DNA from: Carex sylvatica
Taxonomy: Eukaryota > Streptophyta > Magnoliopsida > Poales > Cyperaceae
Reading direction: 5' to 3'
Assembly (NCBI GenBank): GCA_964058845.1
Contig: CAXKVR010000159.1
Coordinates: 1-64,000, forward strand
Length of the DNA: 64,000 nucleotides
A program made the position numbers and the translations under genes. The notes below the pieces were generated by a model that was not told the DNA's origin, searched no databases, and saw only the letters and a program-made list of their open reading frames with translations. This document shows, in pieces, positions 47,085 through 58,996 of the stretch (position 1 is its first letter; every line of letters begins with the position of its first letter).

Positions 47085-48870
47085 ATAATATAATAAGTTT
47101 TTTAATTATTTTATCATATATACAAAATTTGGACTATATTATTCTTTTGGTTTCTTTTATACTAGATTATAATAATATTGATCTTTAGGTGCAAAAGGAG
47201 GTGAAAAAGGAGCGGATAAAGAGCAGATAGTGGTAAAATTATATTTATATTTTTTTTCAGAATACGAATTAGATATTAGCTGGATACGGATATGAACAAG
47301 ATCATATATGTATTAAAATAATATAAAAAATACTAAAGTTTATAGTATCTATCAACTTATAATAGTGAATAACATAATTTTTTCATAATATATATTAAAA
47401 ATATATTATCAACTTATAATAGTGAATAACATAATTTTTTCATAATATATATTAAAAATATATGATATATATCTACTATTTGTTCATAATATATATTAAA
47501 AATATATGATATATATCTACTATTTAAATATGGATAATTGAAATGTAAAACTAATATATTAGTATTCATATTCGCACAGATATTCAGATATTAGATATTT
47601 ATATCTAATTGTTTAAATACAAATCGAATACAAATCATATATTATCCATGCTATTTTCACCCCTAGGTAGTACATATCAGGAAAAAAAAGAAGTTAAATT
47701 TTAATGTATAATTAAGATTTTTATAAATTAGAAAGACTTAGTCGCTTCATCTTCCTACCAAATCCGTTCCTAAATATGACTAAATATAATACACACATAA
47801 AAATAAACAAGAAATAATTGAAGGGTGTTATTGTGTTATTAACTTTTTTAAAGTTAAGCATTTGGAAACCTCATCTATGCATATATAGTTCATAATCTAA
47901 GTTGGTACCTTTCCAAATTAAGTACTAAGTTTCCACAATAAAATTGTTAAATTTGTTTCTTGCTCGAATTGAACAAACACGGAATAGTGTGTATGTCAAA
48001 AATTAGGTGAAAGGGAGATAATTGGAATTGAACAAACGTGAAGAAATCAAATTGTTCTTGCCATGAGCGGAGTCATGTACAAATTGGAGTAGGTAAGTGT
48101 CTATTTCTAGAATTGAATTTTTTATTTTGATTTAGTACTAATTGTTCAATGTGTCTACTCCTTATTCGATTTAGTCTTATTCTTAAACCGATTTCTTTTG
48201 AGTTTTGGTTGACTATGTGTATTTCATTTTTTTTATCGAATATGCGATAATCTATTTCGTAAATAGAATGAAAGAGAACAAGAAAGATCTGACGGTATGA
48301 CCTATTATTACAATTCTAAGAAATATGTTGGCCGAATTTTTTGTGCCTTTATTTATTCAACACTTATATTTCGGCTAAATTTTTGTCTATATTTTGACTT
48401 TAATTTGCTAATAGGTAAGAACAATCTCACTTTGAATTGTGTCAAACAAAATTTTAATTAGATTACTAAAAATATTTCAATGTTATGTCAATCAATTTTA
48501 TGATTATAACAGCTTTTATAATAAACATAGCTATAGGGATTGAGTTGTAATTGTGTTCCTGATAAGTTAATGAGTTTAAACCCAATTAGCTATTTGAATC
48601 CGATTAGTGCCTTATCCTAACAGAAATCTTAGATCCGCCTCTGATTCTTGCTATAATTGGAATTGAAATAGTATTTTTTGTTTTTTTGAGTAAAGGTTGG
48701 AGGTCAAACCACCCAATTATAATTGAAATTGAAATTGAAATAGTTGATGGATGTCCCTTGTGAAATTACATTCATAAAATAAATAATTTGTATTTGGCAT
48801 CGTATTATTGCACAATACAACTAGGGTGTTCGTAAGTTAACCAAATTTTTGGTGACAAACGATGAATCTA
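47085..48870. repeat. Copy A of a ~1.8-kb noncoding tandem duplication
   Basis: It matches 48871-50350 plus 52395-52483 throughout, for example in TATACAAAATTTGGACT, GGAATAGTGTGTATGTC, CTTGCCATGAGCGGA and GGCATCGTATTATTGCACAA. Within copy A a ~55-bp block (ATCAACTTATAATAGTGAAT) is itself repeated at about 47,350-47,460. No coding potential. It keeps the empty target site CACAATACA at 48811-48819. Confidence 0.85.
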
Positions 48871-51358
48871 AATTCTAATAACTTTTTTAATTATTTAATT
48901 ATATATACAAAATTTGGACTGTATTATTATTTTGGTTTCTTTTGTACCAGATGATAATAATATTGGTATTTTCATAGAGTCAGTACTAGAGGTGAAAGAG
49001 GGGCGGATACTACAGTGGTAAAATCATATTCATATTTTTTATTTTTTGGATAAGAATTAGATATTAGCTGGATACAAATATGAATCGGATTAGATATATA
49101 TTAAAATAATATAAAAAAATATTAAAGTTTATAATATATATCTAATTATAATGGTGAATAACATAATTTTTCATAATATATATTAAAAATATATGATATA
49201 TATCTACCATTTGAATACGGATAATTGAAATGTAAAACCAATATATTAGTATCCATATTTGTACGGATATTCAGATATCAAATATCTATATTAAATTTTT
49301 CGAATACGGATCGAATACGAATCGGATATTATCCACGGATACTATTCACACCTAGCTAGTACATATCAGAAGAAAAAAAGAGAGTTAAATTTTAATATGT
49401 ATAATTAAGATTTTTAAAAATTAGAAAGATGACTTAGTGACTTCATCTTCCTACCAAATCAGTTTCTATATATGACTAAATATAATACACACATAAAAAG
49501 TAACAAGAAATAATTGAAGGGTGTTATTAACTTTTTTAAAAGTTAAGCATTTGGAAACCTCATCTATGCATATATATAGTTTTTTGCTCGAATTGAACAA
49601 ACACGGAATAGTGTGTATGTCAAAAATTAGGTGAAAGAGAGATAATTGGAATTGAACAAACGTGAAGAAATCAAATTGTTCTTGCCATGAGCGGACTCAT
49701 GTATAAATTGGGATAGGTAAGTGTCTATCTCAATTTTTTTTTTTGATTTAGTACTAATTGTTCAATGTGTCTACTCCTAATTTGATTTAGTCTGATTCTT
49801 AAATTGATTCTTTTTTAGTTTTGGTTAACTATGTGTATTTTATTTTTTATCGAATATGTGATAATCTATTTCGTAAATAGAATGAAAGAGAATAAGATAA
49901 CAAGAAAGATCTGATGGTAGGACCTATTATTACAATTCTAAGAAATATATTGGCCGAATTTTTCGTGCCTTTATTTATTCAACACTTATATTTCAGTTAA
50001 ATTTTTGTCTATATTTTGACTTTAATTTGCTAATAGGTAAGAACAATCTCACTTTGAATTGTGCCAAACGAAATTTTAATTAGATTACTAAAAATATTTC
50101 AATGTTATGTCCATCGATTTTATGATTATAACAACTTTTATAATAAACATAGCTATAGGGATTAAGTTGTAATTGTGTTCCTGTAAGTTAATGGATTTAA
50201 ACTCAATTAATGCCTTACTCTAACAGAGATCTTGAATCCGCCTGTGATTCTTGCTATAATTGGAATTGAAATAGTTGATGGACGTCCCTTGTGAAATTAC
50301 ATTCATAAAATAAATAATTTGTATTTGGCATCGTATTATTGCACAATACACCGATTTTTTTATTAATATCCAAAAAAAATTAAAATTTTAAAAAATAATT
50401 AGTTTGGCACTGGATTTCAAAAAATATCCAAATCGCAAAAAAATTTTGCGGTTTCAAGGCCTAAAACCGCAAAAAAAAATTTGCATTTTTATAATTCCAA
50501 AGCCACGTTAAAAAAAGAAGAAGCAAAAACCGCAATTTTTTTTTGCGGTTTTACAATTCAAAAAAAGTGTTTTTTTTTAAAAAAAAAAAAACCGCAAATA
50601 TTTATTGCGATTTTTTATTTTTTTTCAGTTTTTTTTATTTAAATAGAAACATTGATAATTTATTTATTTTTATATTAAAATATTAGAAATATTTAATATA
50701 TTTCTTTGAAAATAGATGAAATACTATATAATTTGATTTATTAGAAAGACTGCTACAAATAATTCAAATCAACATTTTTCATGCTGGATTTTTTGCAGTT
50801 GTAAGAAAAATTAATATATTTATTTATGTGTTATTGGAAAAAAATAAAAATGCTTAGATTCTCAGTTATTGATTCTGGTTTAAAAGTCACTTCTAGGTAA
50901 TACAGAAATTATTGTTATCCTTCTAGTGCATTTAATTTATAAAAAAATATTTATATTTTAAAAAAAAAAAAACAAAAAATTAAAATTATTTAATGATTGT
51001 TATTAAAAATAATTCTCAAAATAGATATAATTTTTTATAAATTAAATGCACTAGAAGGATGACAATAATTTATGTATTACCTAGAAGTAGTGTTATAAAA
51101 TGCAGTTTCTATGCGGTATGCGGAAGACCACCGCATACCACATATATGGTATACAGCCGCATATGTGGATTTTTATGCGGATTTATATATGCAGATTTTA
51201 AAATAAGAATTCATATATATTTTGAAGCATAATCTCACAACAGGAATAAGAATACACATGTTTGTAGATATAAGAATACACAACAACAAGGTAATAAAAA
51301 CATATATATTTTAAAATCCACTAATTCAAAAGTCTCACAACAAGAATTTTATATAGAT

Positions 51359-51690
51359 CATATGCGGTTCATGCGGTTCATATGCGGATCATATGCGGTA
51401 TATGCAGTTCATATGCGGATCATATGCGGTTCATGCGGTTCACATGCAGATCATATGCGTTATATGCGGTTCACATGCGGTTCATATGCGGTTCACATGC
51501 GGTATATGGATCATATGCGGTTCATATGCGGATCATATGCGGTTCATATGCGGATCATATGCGGTTCATATGCGGATCATATGCGGTATATGCGGTTCAC
51601 ATGCGGTTCACATGCGGTTCATATGTGGATCATATGCGGTATATGGATCATATGCGGTTCATATGCGGATCATATGCAGTATGCGGTCAA
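51359..51690. repeat. 11-bp minisatellite (CATATGCGGWT) inside the hAT-like element
   Basis: Roughly 30 units of CATATGCGGTT or CATATGCGGAT, with a few shortened units (CATGCGGTT) and unit variants (CACATGCGGTT, TATATGGAT). Because 11 is not a multiple of 3, three overlapping open frames arise with similar repetitive translations; these are not genes. Confidence 0.9.
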
Positions 51691-51714
51691 AATTATGCGG
51701 CCGAATATGCGGCC

Positions 51715-51792
51715 GCATATGCGGAACCGCATATTAGACCGCATATGCGGAACCGCATATTAGACCGCATATGCGGAACCGCATATTAGACC
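51715..51792. repeat. 26-bp direct repeat, three copies
   Basis: Three copies of GCATATGCGGAACCGCATAT plus TAGACC, each containing the palindrome ATGCGGAACCGCAT. It follows the 11-bp array, near a GCGGCCGC core at about 51,708. Confidence 0.85.
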
Positions 51793-52483
51793 GCATATTA
51801 ATTTTCTATGCGGTTCGGAACCGCATACGCATATGCGGCGGCATAGACCGCATTTTGTTACACTGCCTAGAAGTGACTTTTAAACCGGGATCAATAACTG
51901 AGAATCTAAGCATTTTTATTTTTTTTCAATAACACATAAACTTAATATATTAATTTTTCTTACAACCGCAAAAAATCTGGCATGAAAAATGTTGATCCAT
52001 ATTATTTGTAGCAGTCTTTCTAATAAATCAAATTATATAGTATTTCATCTATTTTCAAAGAAATATATTAAATATTTCTAATATTTTAATATATAAATAA
52101 ATAAATTATTAATATTTCTATTTTTTTAAAGCTGAAAAAAATAAAAAATCGCAATAAATATTTGTGGTTTTTTTTTAAACACTGTTTTTGAATTGTAAAA
52201 CTGCAAAAAAAAATTACGGTTTTTTTTTTTTTTTTTAACATGGCTTTGGAATTATAAAACCGCAAATTTTTTTTGCGGTTTTAAGCCTTGAAACAGCAAA
52301 AAAAATTTGCGGTTTGTATACTTTTCAAAATTCAGTGCCAAACTGGTTATTTTTTAAAATTTCAATTTTTTTTGGATATTAATAAAAATTTCGGCACAAT
52401 ACAACTAGGGTGTTCGTAAGTTAACCAAGTTCTTGGTGACATCAAAATTTATAGAATTAGCTTCAAACGATGAATCTAAAGTT

Positions 52484-53385
52484 CTAAACTGTTGAAATCG
52501 ATATGCTTCACCAGTGATATATTTACATGTAAAATTTATATATTTTTTAATTTAATATAAAATTAAGGCATAAAAACAATTTACAAGTTTTTTTTATTTA
52601 AAATAAATATTTATTATTATTTTTTGACCGCTTGACTTTATACTAAATTAATTCGAAACTTTATATTGCATGAAAATTTTAGTAGAATGGGGCAAAATTT
52701 TAGAATGAGACACATTGTTATAATTATTTTGAATATTATGTTTATTTTTATAATTTATATGGCAAAAGCAAAGAAATAGAAATAGAAGTATATTTTAGAA
52801 AAAAATTAAGGTCAACGGTAATTTTTTAATTTTTTAATCTTAAATAAATATTTATATTTTTTCTTGAAAAAAAGTATAAAAATAGAAGAATATTTTTGAA
52901 ATTTTTTTGGAGTGAGGGGGACAAGTGATTCCCTCGGAATTACAGGATCGAGAAATTCTAATATCAACCGTTCAAATTTTTTTGTACGCGGATCTCAATA
53001 ATATTCTTGAAAAAATAAATTTTCCCGTTACTACTGTACAAATGTAAAGGGATAAAATTCAGTCTACGGCTAGTGTTGCTCTTACTTTTTTAAGTGAGCG
53101 CCTAGGAAATTTTGAACAAATAATTAAGGTTTTCTTGCTAAAATATGTATGGTAGAAAATAAATTGAGGAAGAGAGAAGAACTAAAAATAAGGCACCATC
53201 TCTTTCGGTTTAATACCTGTTAGCTGCCTAAATCTAGTATAACCTCAAATTCTCAAGCTTATATAAACACCTGTTTCAAACAACTTGTCAACTCAAACAT
53301 CTTAAATTCAATTTTCAAGAAAAAAAAAAATATATTTTCCTTTTTCTTACAAATTTTTATATTTCAAAACAGAGAAAATTAAGAT
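52484..53385 (+). promoter_or_regulatory. Upstream region and promoter of the LEA gene
   Basis: AT-rich; nothing coding seen to about 53,200. A TATATAAA box at 53260-53267 lies 119 bp before the LEA ATG, implying a 5' UTR of about 90-95 nt that ends with AAAACAGAGAAAATTAAGAT. Confidence 0.6.
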
Positions 53386-54712
53386 ATGGCGAGCGAGCAA
53401 CAGGTGAGGCTTGCTGATGCCCGTGCCGAGGGCCAGGTATATACATTCATCTTTTTTTTCTTCTTCTTCTTCTTTTTGTTGTGGTTAAACATTGTTTTTT
53501 TTACCTGTGACCACAAAAATATTATGTTACTATCACTCTGAAATGAGAAATATTTATAGTACCTTGCAAATTATGTTTATTATCCATGCATAATATGAGC
53601 AGGAGCGGACCCAGCATGTAACGATCTATCGGTACTGATTAACTTTGTCCTCTCTGGAAATTTTTTTGCCCTCCTCTGAATGTTTGATTCATAGTTCGGG
53701 TTAAATTTAGTGTTAAAATCATAATAAATTTCTTGAATTATGATTGGTAATTATAATTATAAGTTAAAGCATTGAAAATTACAAGTCAAAGCATTGACAA
53801 TTATAAGTCAAAGTATTGTTTTTTTATCGAGTACTCAATTAATTAATGAGTTTAAATCCGATTAGCTATTTAAATCCGATCGATATTTTTTAACTTCCTG
53901 ACGAAAATTCTGAATCCACTCCTGAATATAATCATGACTTTTGGTACTCAAAATCAAATTAGCATGATGTCAAATAAAGTGAAAATTTTAGGTACTTTGA
54001 ATTTAGGTTTTTTTTTTTTTTTCAGACCAGATGGACCGAAAATAAAATATAAATCTCAGTTCTTTGCTTTGTGGTATTGAGATCAAAGTATATGTAAATT
54101 GAGTAAGGATTAACATTGAATTTGTATTACTGTTTATGTTCTTTTGGAAACATATAGGCTGAGGCTGACAGGTGGGCCGATGCCACCAGGGACATAATGG
54201 ACTCGACCAAGACCACCGCATCAAATGCAGCTGATTCGGTGAAGGACACAGCTGGTTCAATCAAGGACGGCACATGCGAGGCAGCCGGTGTGGTCACTGA
54301 CACGATCAAGGAAACTGGATCAAATGCCGCCGACTGGGGAAGAGAGAAAGCTGATTCGATCAAGGAAACCGGATCAAATGCTGCCCAGTGGGGAAGAGAG
54401 AAAACTGATTCAATGAAAGAATCCATCAATGATGTCAAATTTCGTGCACAGGAGGAGAAGGAATATACTGCTGGCTTCATTGAACAGGTTCACATTTTCT
54501 CAAAAATGCTAATAAATTAAATAATGATCTATGAATATGTAAACCTATGTTATTAAAATCTCTGTCATGAAATACAGAGTGAAGAGAATGTGAAGCAAGC
54601 ATTCTTTGATGCAGATGAATCGATGAAGCAAAGCATGCAAACTGACACTGGTATTCCCGGTACCACCAGTCTCAACCGTACCAACACTCCCTCCTTCGAC
54701 GACTTCTGTTAG
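53386..54712 (+). CDS. Late-embryogenesis-abundant (LEA_4-type) protein, three exons
   Basis: Exons 53386-53436, 54158-54487 and 54578-54712, all introns in phase 0 (donors CAG/GTATAT and CAG/GTTCAC; acceptors ATATAG and AATACAG), encode 171 residues beginning MASEQQVRLADARAEGQ. The protein is hydrophilic, with amphipathic 18-residue repeats of the type ETGSNAADWGREKADSIK at about 66-101, typical of group-3 LEA proteins. Those are thought to protect membranes and proteins during seed drying and water stress. There is no signal peptide. The DNA shows the repeat as a 54-bp tandem (about 54,304-54,411). The start is fixed by the short exon 1, whose broken relatives occur at each unit joint of the array. 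Family membership is firm; the subgroup is less so. Confidence 0.85.
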
Positions 54713-55556
54713 AGATCTCAACTTCAAGCAACCTCCTAATGAGAGTTGATTAGTTTTTACTCTTTATCACCTTTTGTGTTGTGAGCCAAGGGTCATGTGC
54801 TCAGGTTGGCTTTATCCTTTGCTTTTGTTTCAGTTGTTTTGATTTTCTGGTATATGATGGTGTAACTGAGGAAATTCAGCATTGAATTCTCCTATTATTG
54901 CTTTATTACATAACTAACGTGTAGCAAACATTCCTTGTTTTTCTCCACAAATATTGTAATAAAAAAATACATTCATTTCTACTTACATTTGTCATTTTTT
55001 TTGTTGTAAAATATTATTTGCAAAATCTTAATCTGATCTGTTCTCTTCAACTCCAAAAAAGTCAAGTCAAAGCTTCTAAATAATTTAATTTTGCTATGAT
55101 GATATTTCTGAGAATAGTGTAAAGTTGAAAATGAGAAAATATTTCATGCATGAAATTCTCAGAATGGATTTCAACACAGGAGAGAGAAATAAAGATCACA
55201 TACAAGTTATATAATCACCAACAAACTTACAAAACATATTTTCCTAATGATTAAAAGCCAATTAACTAAATAAAGTTAATTTCCTCAACTTGCTTGAATC
55301 TCACATTCATTAGCAGAAAGCATCACTACACAGATGCACAACATAAATTATCTTTCTCTAAATTTAGAACTAACTAAAGCTACTAATCTAAAAAAAAAGA
55401 CATCATATGGTACCTAAACAAGCAAATTGCTTTAACCAAGTCAGCCTCCAATGTTAATTGATCAAACTATCACTGCACAAGTGGTACCAAAATAAGCCCC
55501 TGAACCACAAAAAGGCACAACAACAAAAGCCAACAAGGGGTCATAGGTTAAATAAA
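54713..55556. other. Intergenic between convergent LEA and MCTP genes
   Basis: It contains the 3' UTR of the LEA gene (possible polyadenylation region around ATTGTAATAAA, at about 54,953) and, on the right, the 3' UTR of the MCTP gene. Nothing else identified. Confidence 0.5.
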
Positions 55557-58500
55557 TTACAACAAGCTGTCAGCCTTGGTTGGCAACCTCCTGAAGAAGT
55601 TCATAACTGGAGATGGCATTCGGTTCCGAAACCTTGGAGGCAGAAGCAAATACAAACCAGAGAAGCCGATAACCAATTTTATTGGCACACAATAGATTGC
55701 AACTGCAGCTAGCACACAGAATCCTAGAAAGAGGAGAGTAGCACGTGGGTCACGCCAGCTCAGCAATGCTTCAAACCGCTCTGCTTGTGTTGCCACATCA
55801 CCCACCACTGTTTGAACCCTTCCTGCTACACTCCTTAGCCTGTCATACCTGAAGAAATTTTTTTTTTTTTTTTAATTTCCATATAAACTGGCTGGTACTA
55901 AATGTGAATTTAGAAGCACAATACCACACCACGTCTAAAGTTCTTTGGATTACTAGAATATAGCACGGCTATTAAAAGCTTGTGACCTTATGTCGGACAC
56001 AAAATAAGACTAATTATCACACTATATATCAACAATATACACTTATTTCATCACACTATTTATCAACAATATACATTTATTTCATCACACTACTAACCAA
56101 CAAAGAACTGTAAAAATGGGATGCCAAAACATAGTTTTCATACTCATTATTGCACAAGTAGATCATCAAGCATCACCAGTGACATTGTAAAGAAAGATTA
56201 TATTAATTTTAATAAAATTATACTATATTCTCACCTCATGCGAACAAGCTCTGTAGAACGGGACGTAGGAAACGGATCGAACTCCTCATCAAGCTCATCG
56301 GGGAATGCCCCATCAGCATGGGAAAGCCTCATGTCCATGTGCGGTGGGTGCCTAGGCCTGGTACGATAATTCAACATCCCAACTAATCCCAATATTAAAA
56401 ATAATGTTGGCAAAATAATCTCAGGTGCAAGGACAAACACCATAAAGACTAACACAAACATTGCTGAAAGCACCGGCCGGTTCCACGAGCGCACCACCTC
56501 AAACCGCCGGCCGAGATCTATTGTTGTTGAAAGAGTACTGACCAGCCTAAAGAAGTTAGCCTTGCTACGACGCATGCTCCATAGGTGGGACCCATGGTCC
56601 AGCATGAATTCAACCACCTCACGGCCAAGAGGTGGCTCAGCCCGGCCCAACCGAGCTGCCACAACATTTGTTGCCTGATAGCGCAGGTGCTCGACCTGAC
56701 GTACCAGCAGTGGCTCAACATAGTGCATTTTGGGCAGAAGAGGCCTAACATATGCCTGTAGCATGTTACCCATGTTTGCACAAGAGAAACGCACCGCTAA
56801 ATGAAGCTCTCCCATTTTTTTGACACCAGATGGATGGAGCATAAGTAGCGGGTATGCATGAGTATAGACTCGGTCAGATTCCAGGGTGGAGAGCCGGATC
56901 CGGACCTTCCCGACACGAGTATCCCGTGCAGACCCGGATCCATTATTAGCCTGGTTTTTGTCCACGTGACAGTTATCAAACACGCCAATTGTTATCACAG
57001 TACATGGGTCATACACCTCCCATGTGTATTGTTCATTCCACCGTGGGTTAAGCGAATCAACCACGGTGCGAGTGCGGATCCACTTCTGCCCATATTTTGC
57101 CACACAGTATGCATCGGTTGAACCACTGCCTTTACCATCCCTTACCTTCATAGGCATCAATCCAGAGGCACTTAAAATACCCAGCTCAAGGACCCCAACA
57201 TGTGGGACCCGCAGCTGTTTCGCTGTTGCACACAGGTCACTGCTGTACATGGTAGATTCATCAAGCACATGGTACCCACCATCTAAGCTCAGCCGGAGGT
57301 GGACCCGGCTGCCAAATCGAGTAGCCCCAGCAGCATTCTGGCCTCGGTCCAGTGGGAACCACCTAGACTGGACCTGCTTATCATTCCAACGTCGCTCTAT
57401 TGCAGTCACCGGTACCATGAAACGACCAAGCGAATCATCCCTGCCAGGTCCCACCCGGTCTTCAATTGACACCACTAGAACGTCATCGAACGGCTCCGCA
57501 ACCACAAATATCAGATCTTCTTTCCAAACAGGATTTGATGGGCCTCGGTTTGCTATAGCAGGAGCAACCCGGGTACGCAGAAGTTGGTTACCAACCTGAG
57601 CCTTGGCAAATATCTCCGGGTACCGATTCATCATGGCGGAGTTTTTATCAACTGGCATAAGGTCTTGCGCCTCCAGGATAGTCACACGCAAGTACCACAG
57701 CTTAGGCGCCACATAAACCTTCGATTTAATTGACCCAAGACCATCTCCATGTACACCAGCGGCTTTAGAGTGCCATGCCTCAGCAAAGGCCTCATCAGCT
57801 TGTGTGCCGAACCAAACTGAAACCATCAACTCACCGGTACGAGACTTATCACCCTTCTTGTCCTCAAGTCTGTACCATTGAGGGGCCAGTGTACTGTCAG
57901 GCTGGACCCGCCTAGGGACCTCACTCAAATCAAACATGATCCTGCCAATGAAATCCTCGCTACGGTCCCGCTCTTTCACAAAAATTTCAGCTACAGAAGA
58001 TTGTATGCTGTCTCTTGAGAAAGCAAACACTTGATCCCAGTAATGGCTTGAGTGGGGTCGGGTCACTCCCCGGTAATTCCCTAATTTCACCTCAGCATGT
58101 GTTTCCCCTCCAATTGACCCACCTGAGTACAAGTCACGCGCCCGAACCACACGCACGTACAAATATTGCATTTGTTCAACAAGATCGTACGTGGAACTAG
58201 TCTTGTCTTGCGGCTCTGTAGAGGCGCCCCCAAGACGAGGCTTGGTCTCCTTTATAGAAAAATCGTGACCATTCATCGCACCAGGATACATACTGGGTAC
58301 ATGGTAAAAGTCAGGTGGGCCCAATGTACTACCTGGTGCGAGCACAACCGGCTTCATACCACCACTGACTTGACCTGTGTGCTCCATTGGAGGAATCATT
58401 ACTTGAGATTCTGTTTGCCTCTTATTCACCTGTTGAGGCGGTACTGTCAATGCACCGCCTCCTTTGGCCACCGACTTCTTCTCATGGCCGTTATGCCCCT

Positions 58501-58996
58501 TCACCTTGGTGACTAAGCTCCGTTCTGTGGTGGGGCCCACATGAGAGTCCACATCAGCATTGACCCTATATATCTTCAGTCTTATCTCTCCTCTTATGTG
58601 AGAGAACAGACCTCTCTTCTCCAGTATAAACAGCTGGGGTACTGATTCTTCACCAGGACCCGGTACACCAGAAGCTGGAATGCGTACCTTGCCTAGAAAT
58701 TTCCGACCGGAGGAAGCGGCGGCGCCACCGCCCGAGACAGTTGAGGAAGCCGTTAGGCTCCTGTCATTATAAATAGCCACATCAATTGACCGGTACGGTA
58801 GGTCATCCGGGTCGGATACCGCGAAAACGAGCCGCTCATTCCATATCGGGTTTAGGTCCTTGGGTTTGGATCGAGTACGCCTTTTTTGGTGCTCAAATTC
58901 CACCTCCACGTAAGGGGAAGAGGAGCCTTGACCATCCTTTGGCATCAGGTTGTGCGCTCCTACCACCTCCACCACTAGGTTCTCTCCCTTCGCCAT
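55557..58996 (-). CDS. MCTP: Multiple C2-domain and transmembrane-region protein (MCTP), QUIRKY-like
   Basis: Two exons, 56235-58996 and 55557-55848, join within an Arg codon (AG/GTGAGA; TTCAG/G) to give 1017 residues. The ATG at 58996 (MAKGENLVVEVV) directly begins the first C2 domain; the open frame upstream has no ATG. C2 domains lie at about 4-145, 276-395, 433-565 and 600-735. The first and fourth have Asp-rich loops (NLMPKDGQGSSSPYV; DGKGSGSTDAYC), while the second loop (SGGSIGGETHAEV) lacks them and is probably calcium-independent. The C-terminal phosphoribosyltransferase-C region has two membrane parts, about 842-875 and in exon 2 about 950-990, ending FFRRLPTKADSLL as in the family. 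MCTPs tether the ER to the plasma membrane at plasmodesmata and affect cell-to-cell signalling. A poly-T tract borders the acceptor. Confidence 0.93.

Larger units (their letters stand above)
51088..51865. mobile_element. Nested 778-bp hAT-like non-autonomous element
   Basis: It sits in the right arm of the foldback element. The termini are TAGTGTTATAAAATGC and, reversed, CAGTGTAACAAAATGC, both fitting the YARNG start of hAT elements. The 8-bp CCTAGAAG is duplicated at 51080-51087 and 51866-51873. The foldback's other arm keeps the uninterrupted site (CTTCTAGG at 50890-50897). The interior is TATGCGG-rich minisatellite; there is no transposase. Confidence 0.8.
50351..52394. mobile_element. 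Long-arm foldback element, Mutator-like (9-bp TSD), interrupted
   Basis: The ends are inverted copies: CCGATTTTTTTATTAATATC on the left and the reverse complement of CCGAAATTTTTATTAATATC on the right. They continue as arms of roughly 550 bp or more, left from 50351 and right to 52394. CACAATACA flanks it at 50342-50350 and 52395-52403, a 9-bp duplication typical of Mutator-like elements. Copy A of the host duplication has the site once, without the insert. The arms include small hairpins of the form ACCGCAAAA/TTTTGCGGT. No transposase is present, so it is non-autonomous. Without the nested element it is about 1.26 kb. Confidence 0.85.
48871..52483. repeat. Copy B of the ~1.8-kb duplication, interrupted by transposons
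   Basis: Homology to copy A runs to 50350, stops at the foldback element, and resumes at 52395 (CACAATACAACTAGGG) for about 90 bp. A ~19-bp stretch around ATCAAAATTTATAG at about 52,442 is absent from copy A. Confidence 0.85.

Noticed and set aside
51362..51789. Three overlapping 114-135-codon ORFs with MRFICGSYAVH-type repeats
   Set aside because: They are produced by the 11-bp minisatellite, which is open in all three frames; they lie inside a transposon.
51359..51792. CRISPR-like repeat array
   Set aside because: Units are contiguous 11-bp and 26-bp repeats without unique spacers, in a plant genome and inside a hAT-like element.
56518..58516. Several 60-190-codon ORFs across the MCTP exon in other frames
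   Set aside because: Shadows of the GC-richer coding exon; none shows domain features.
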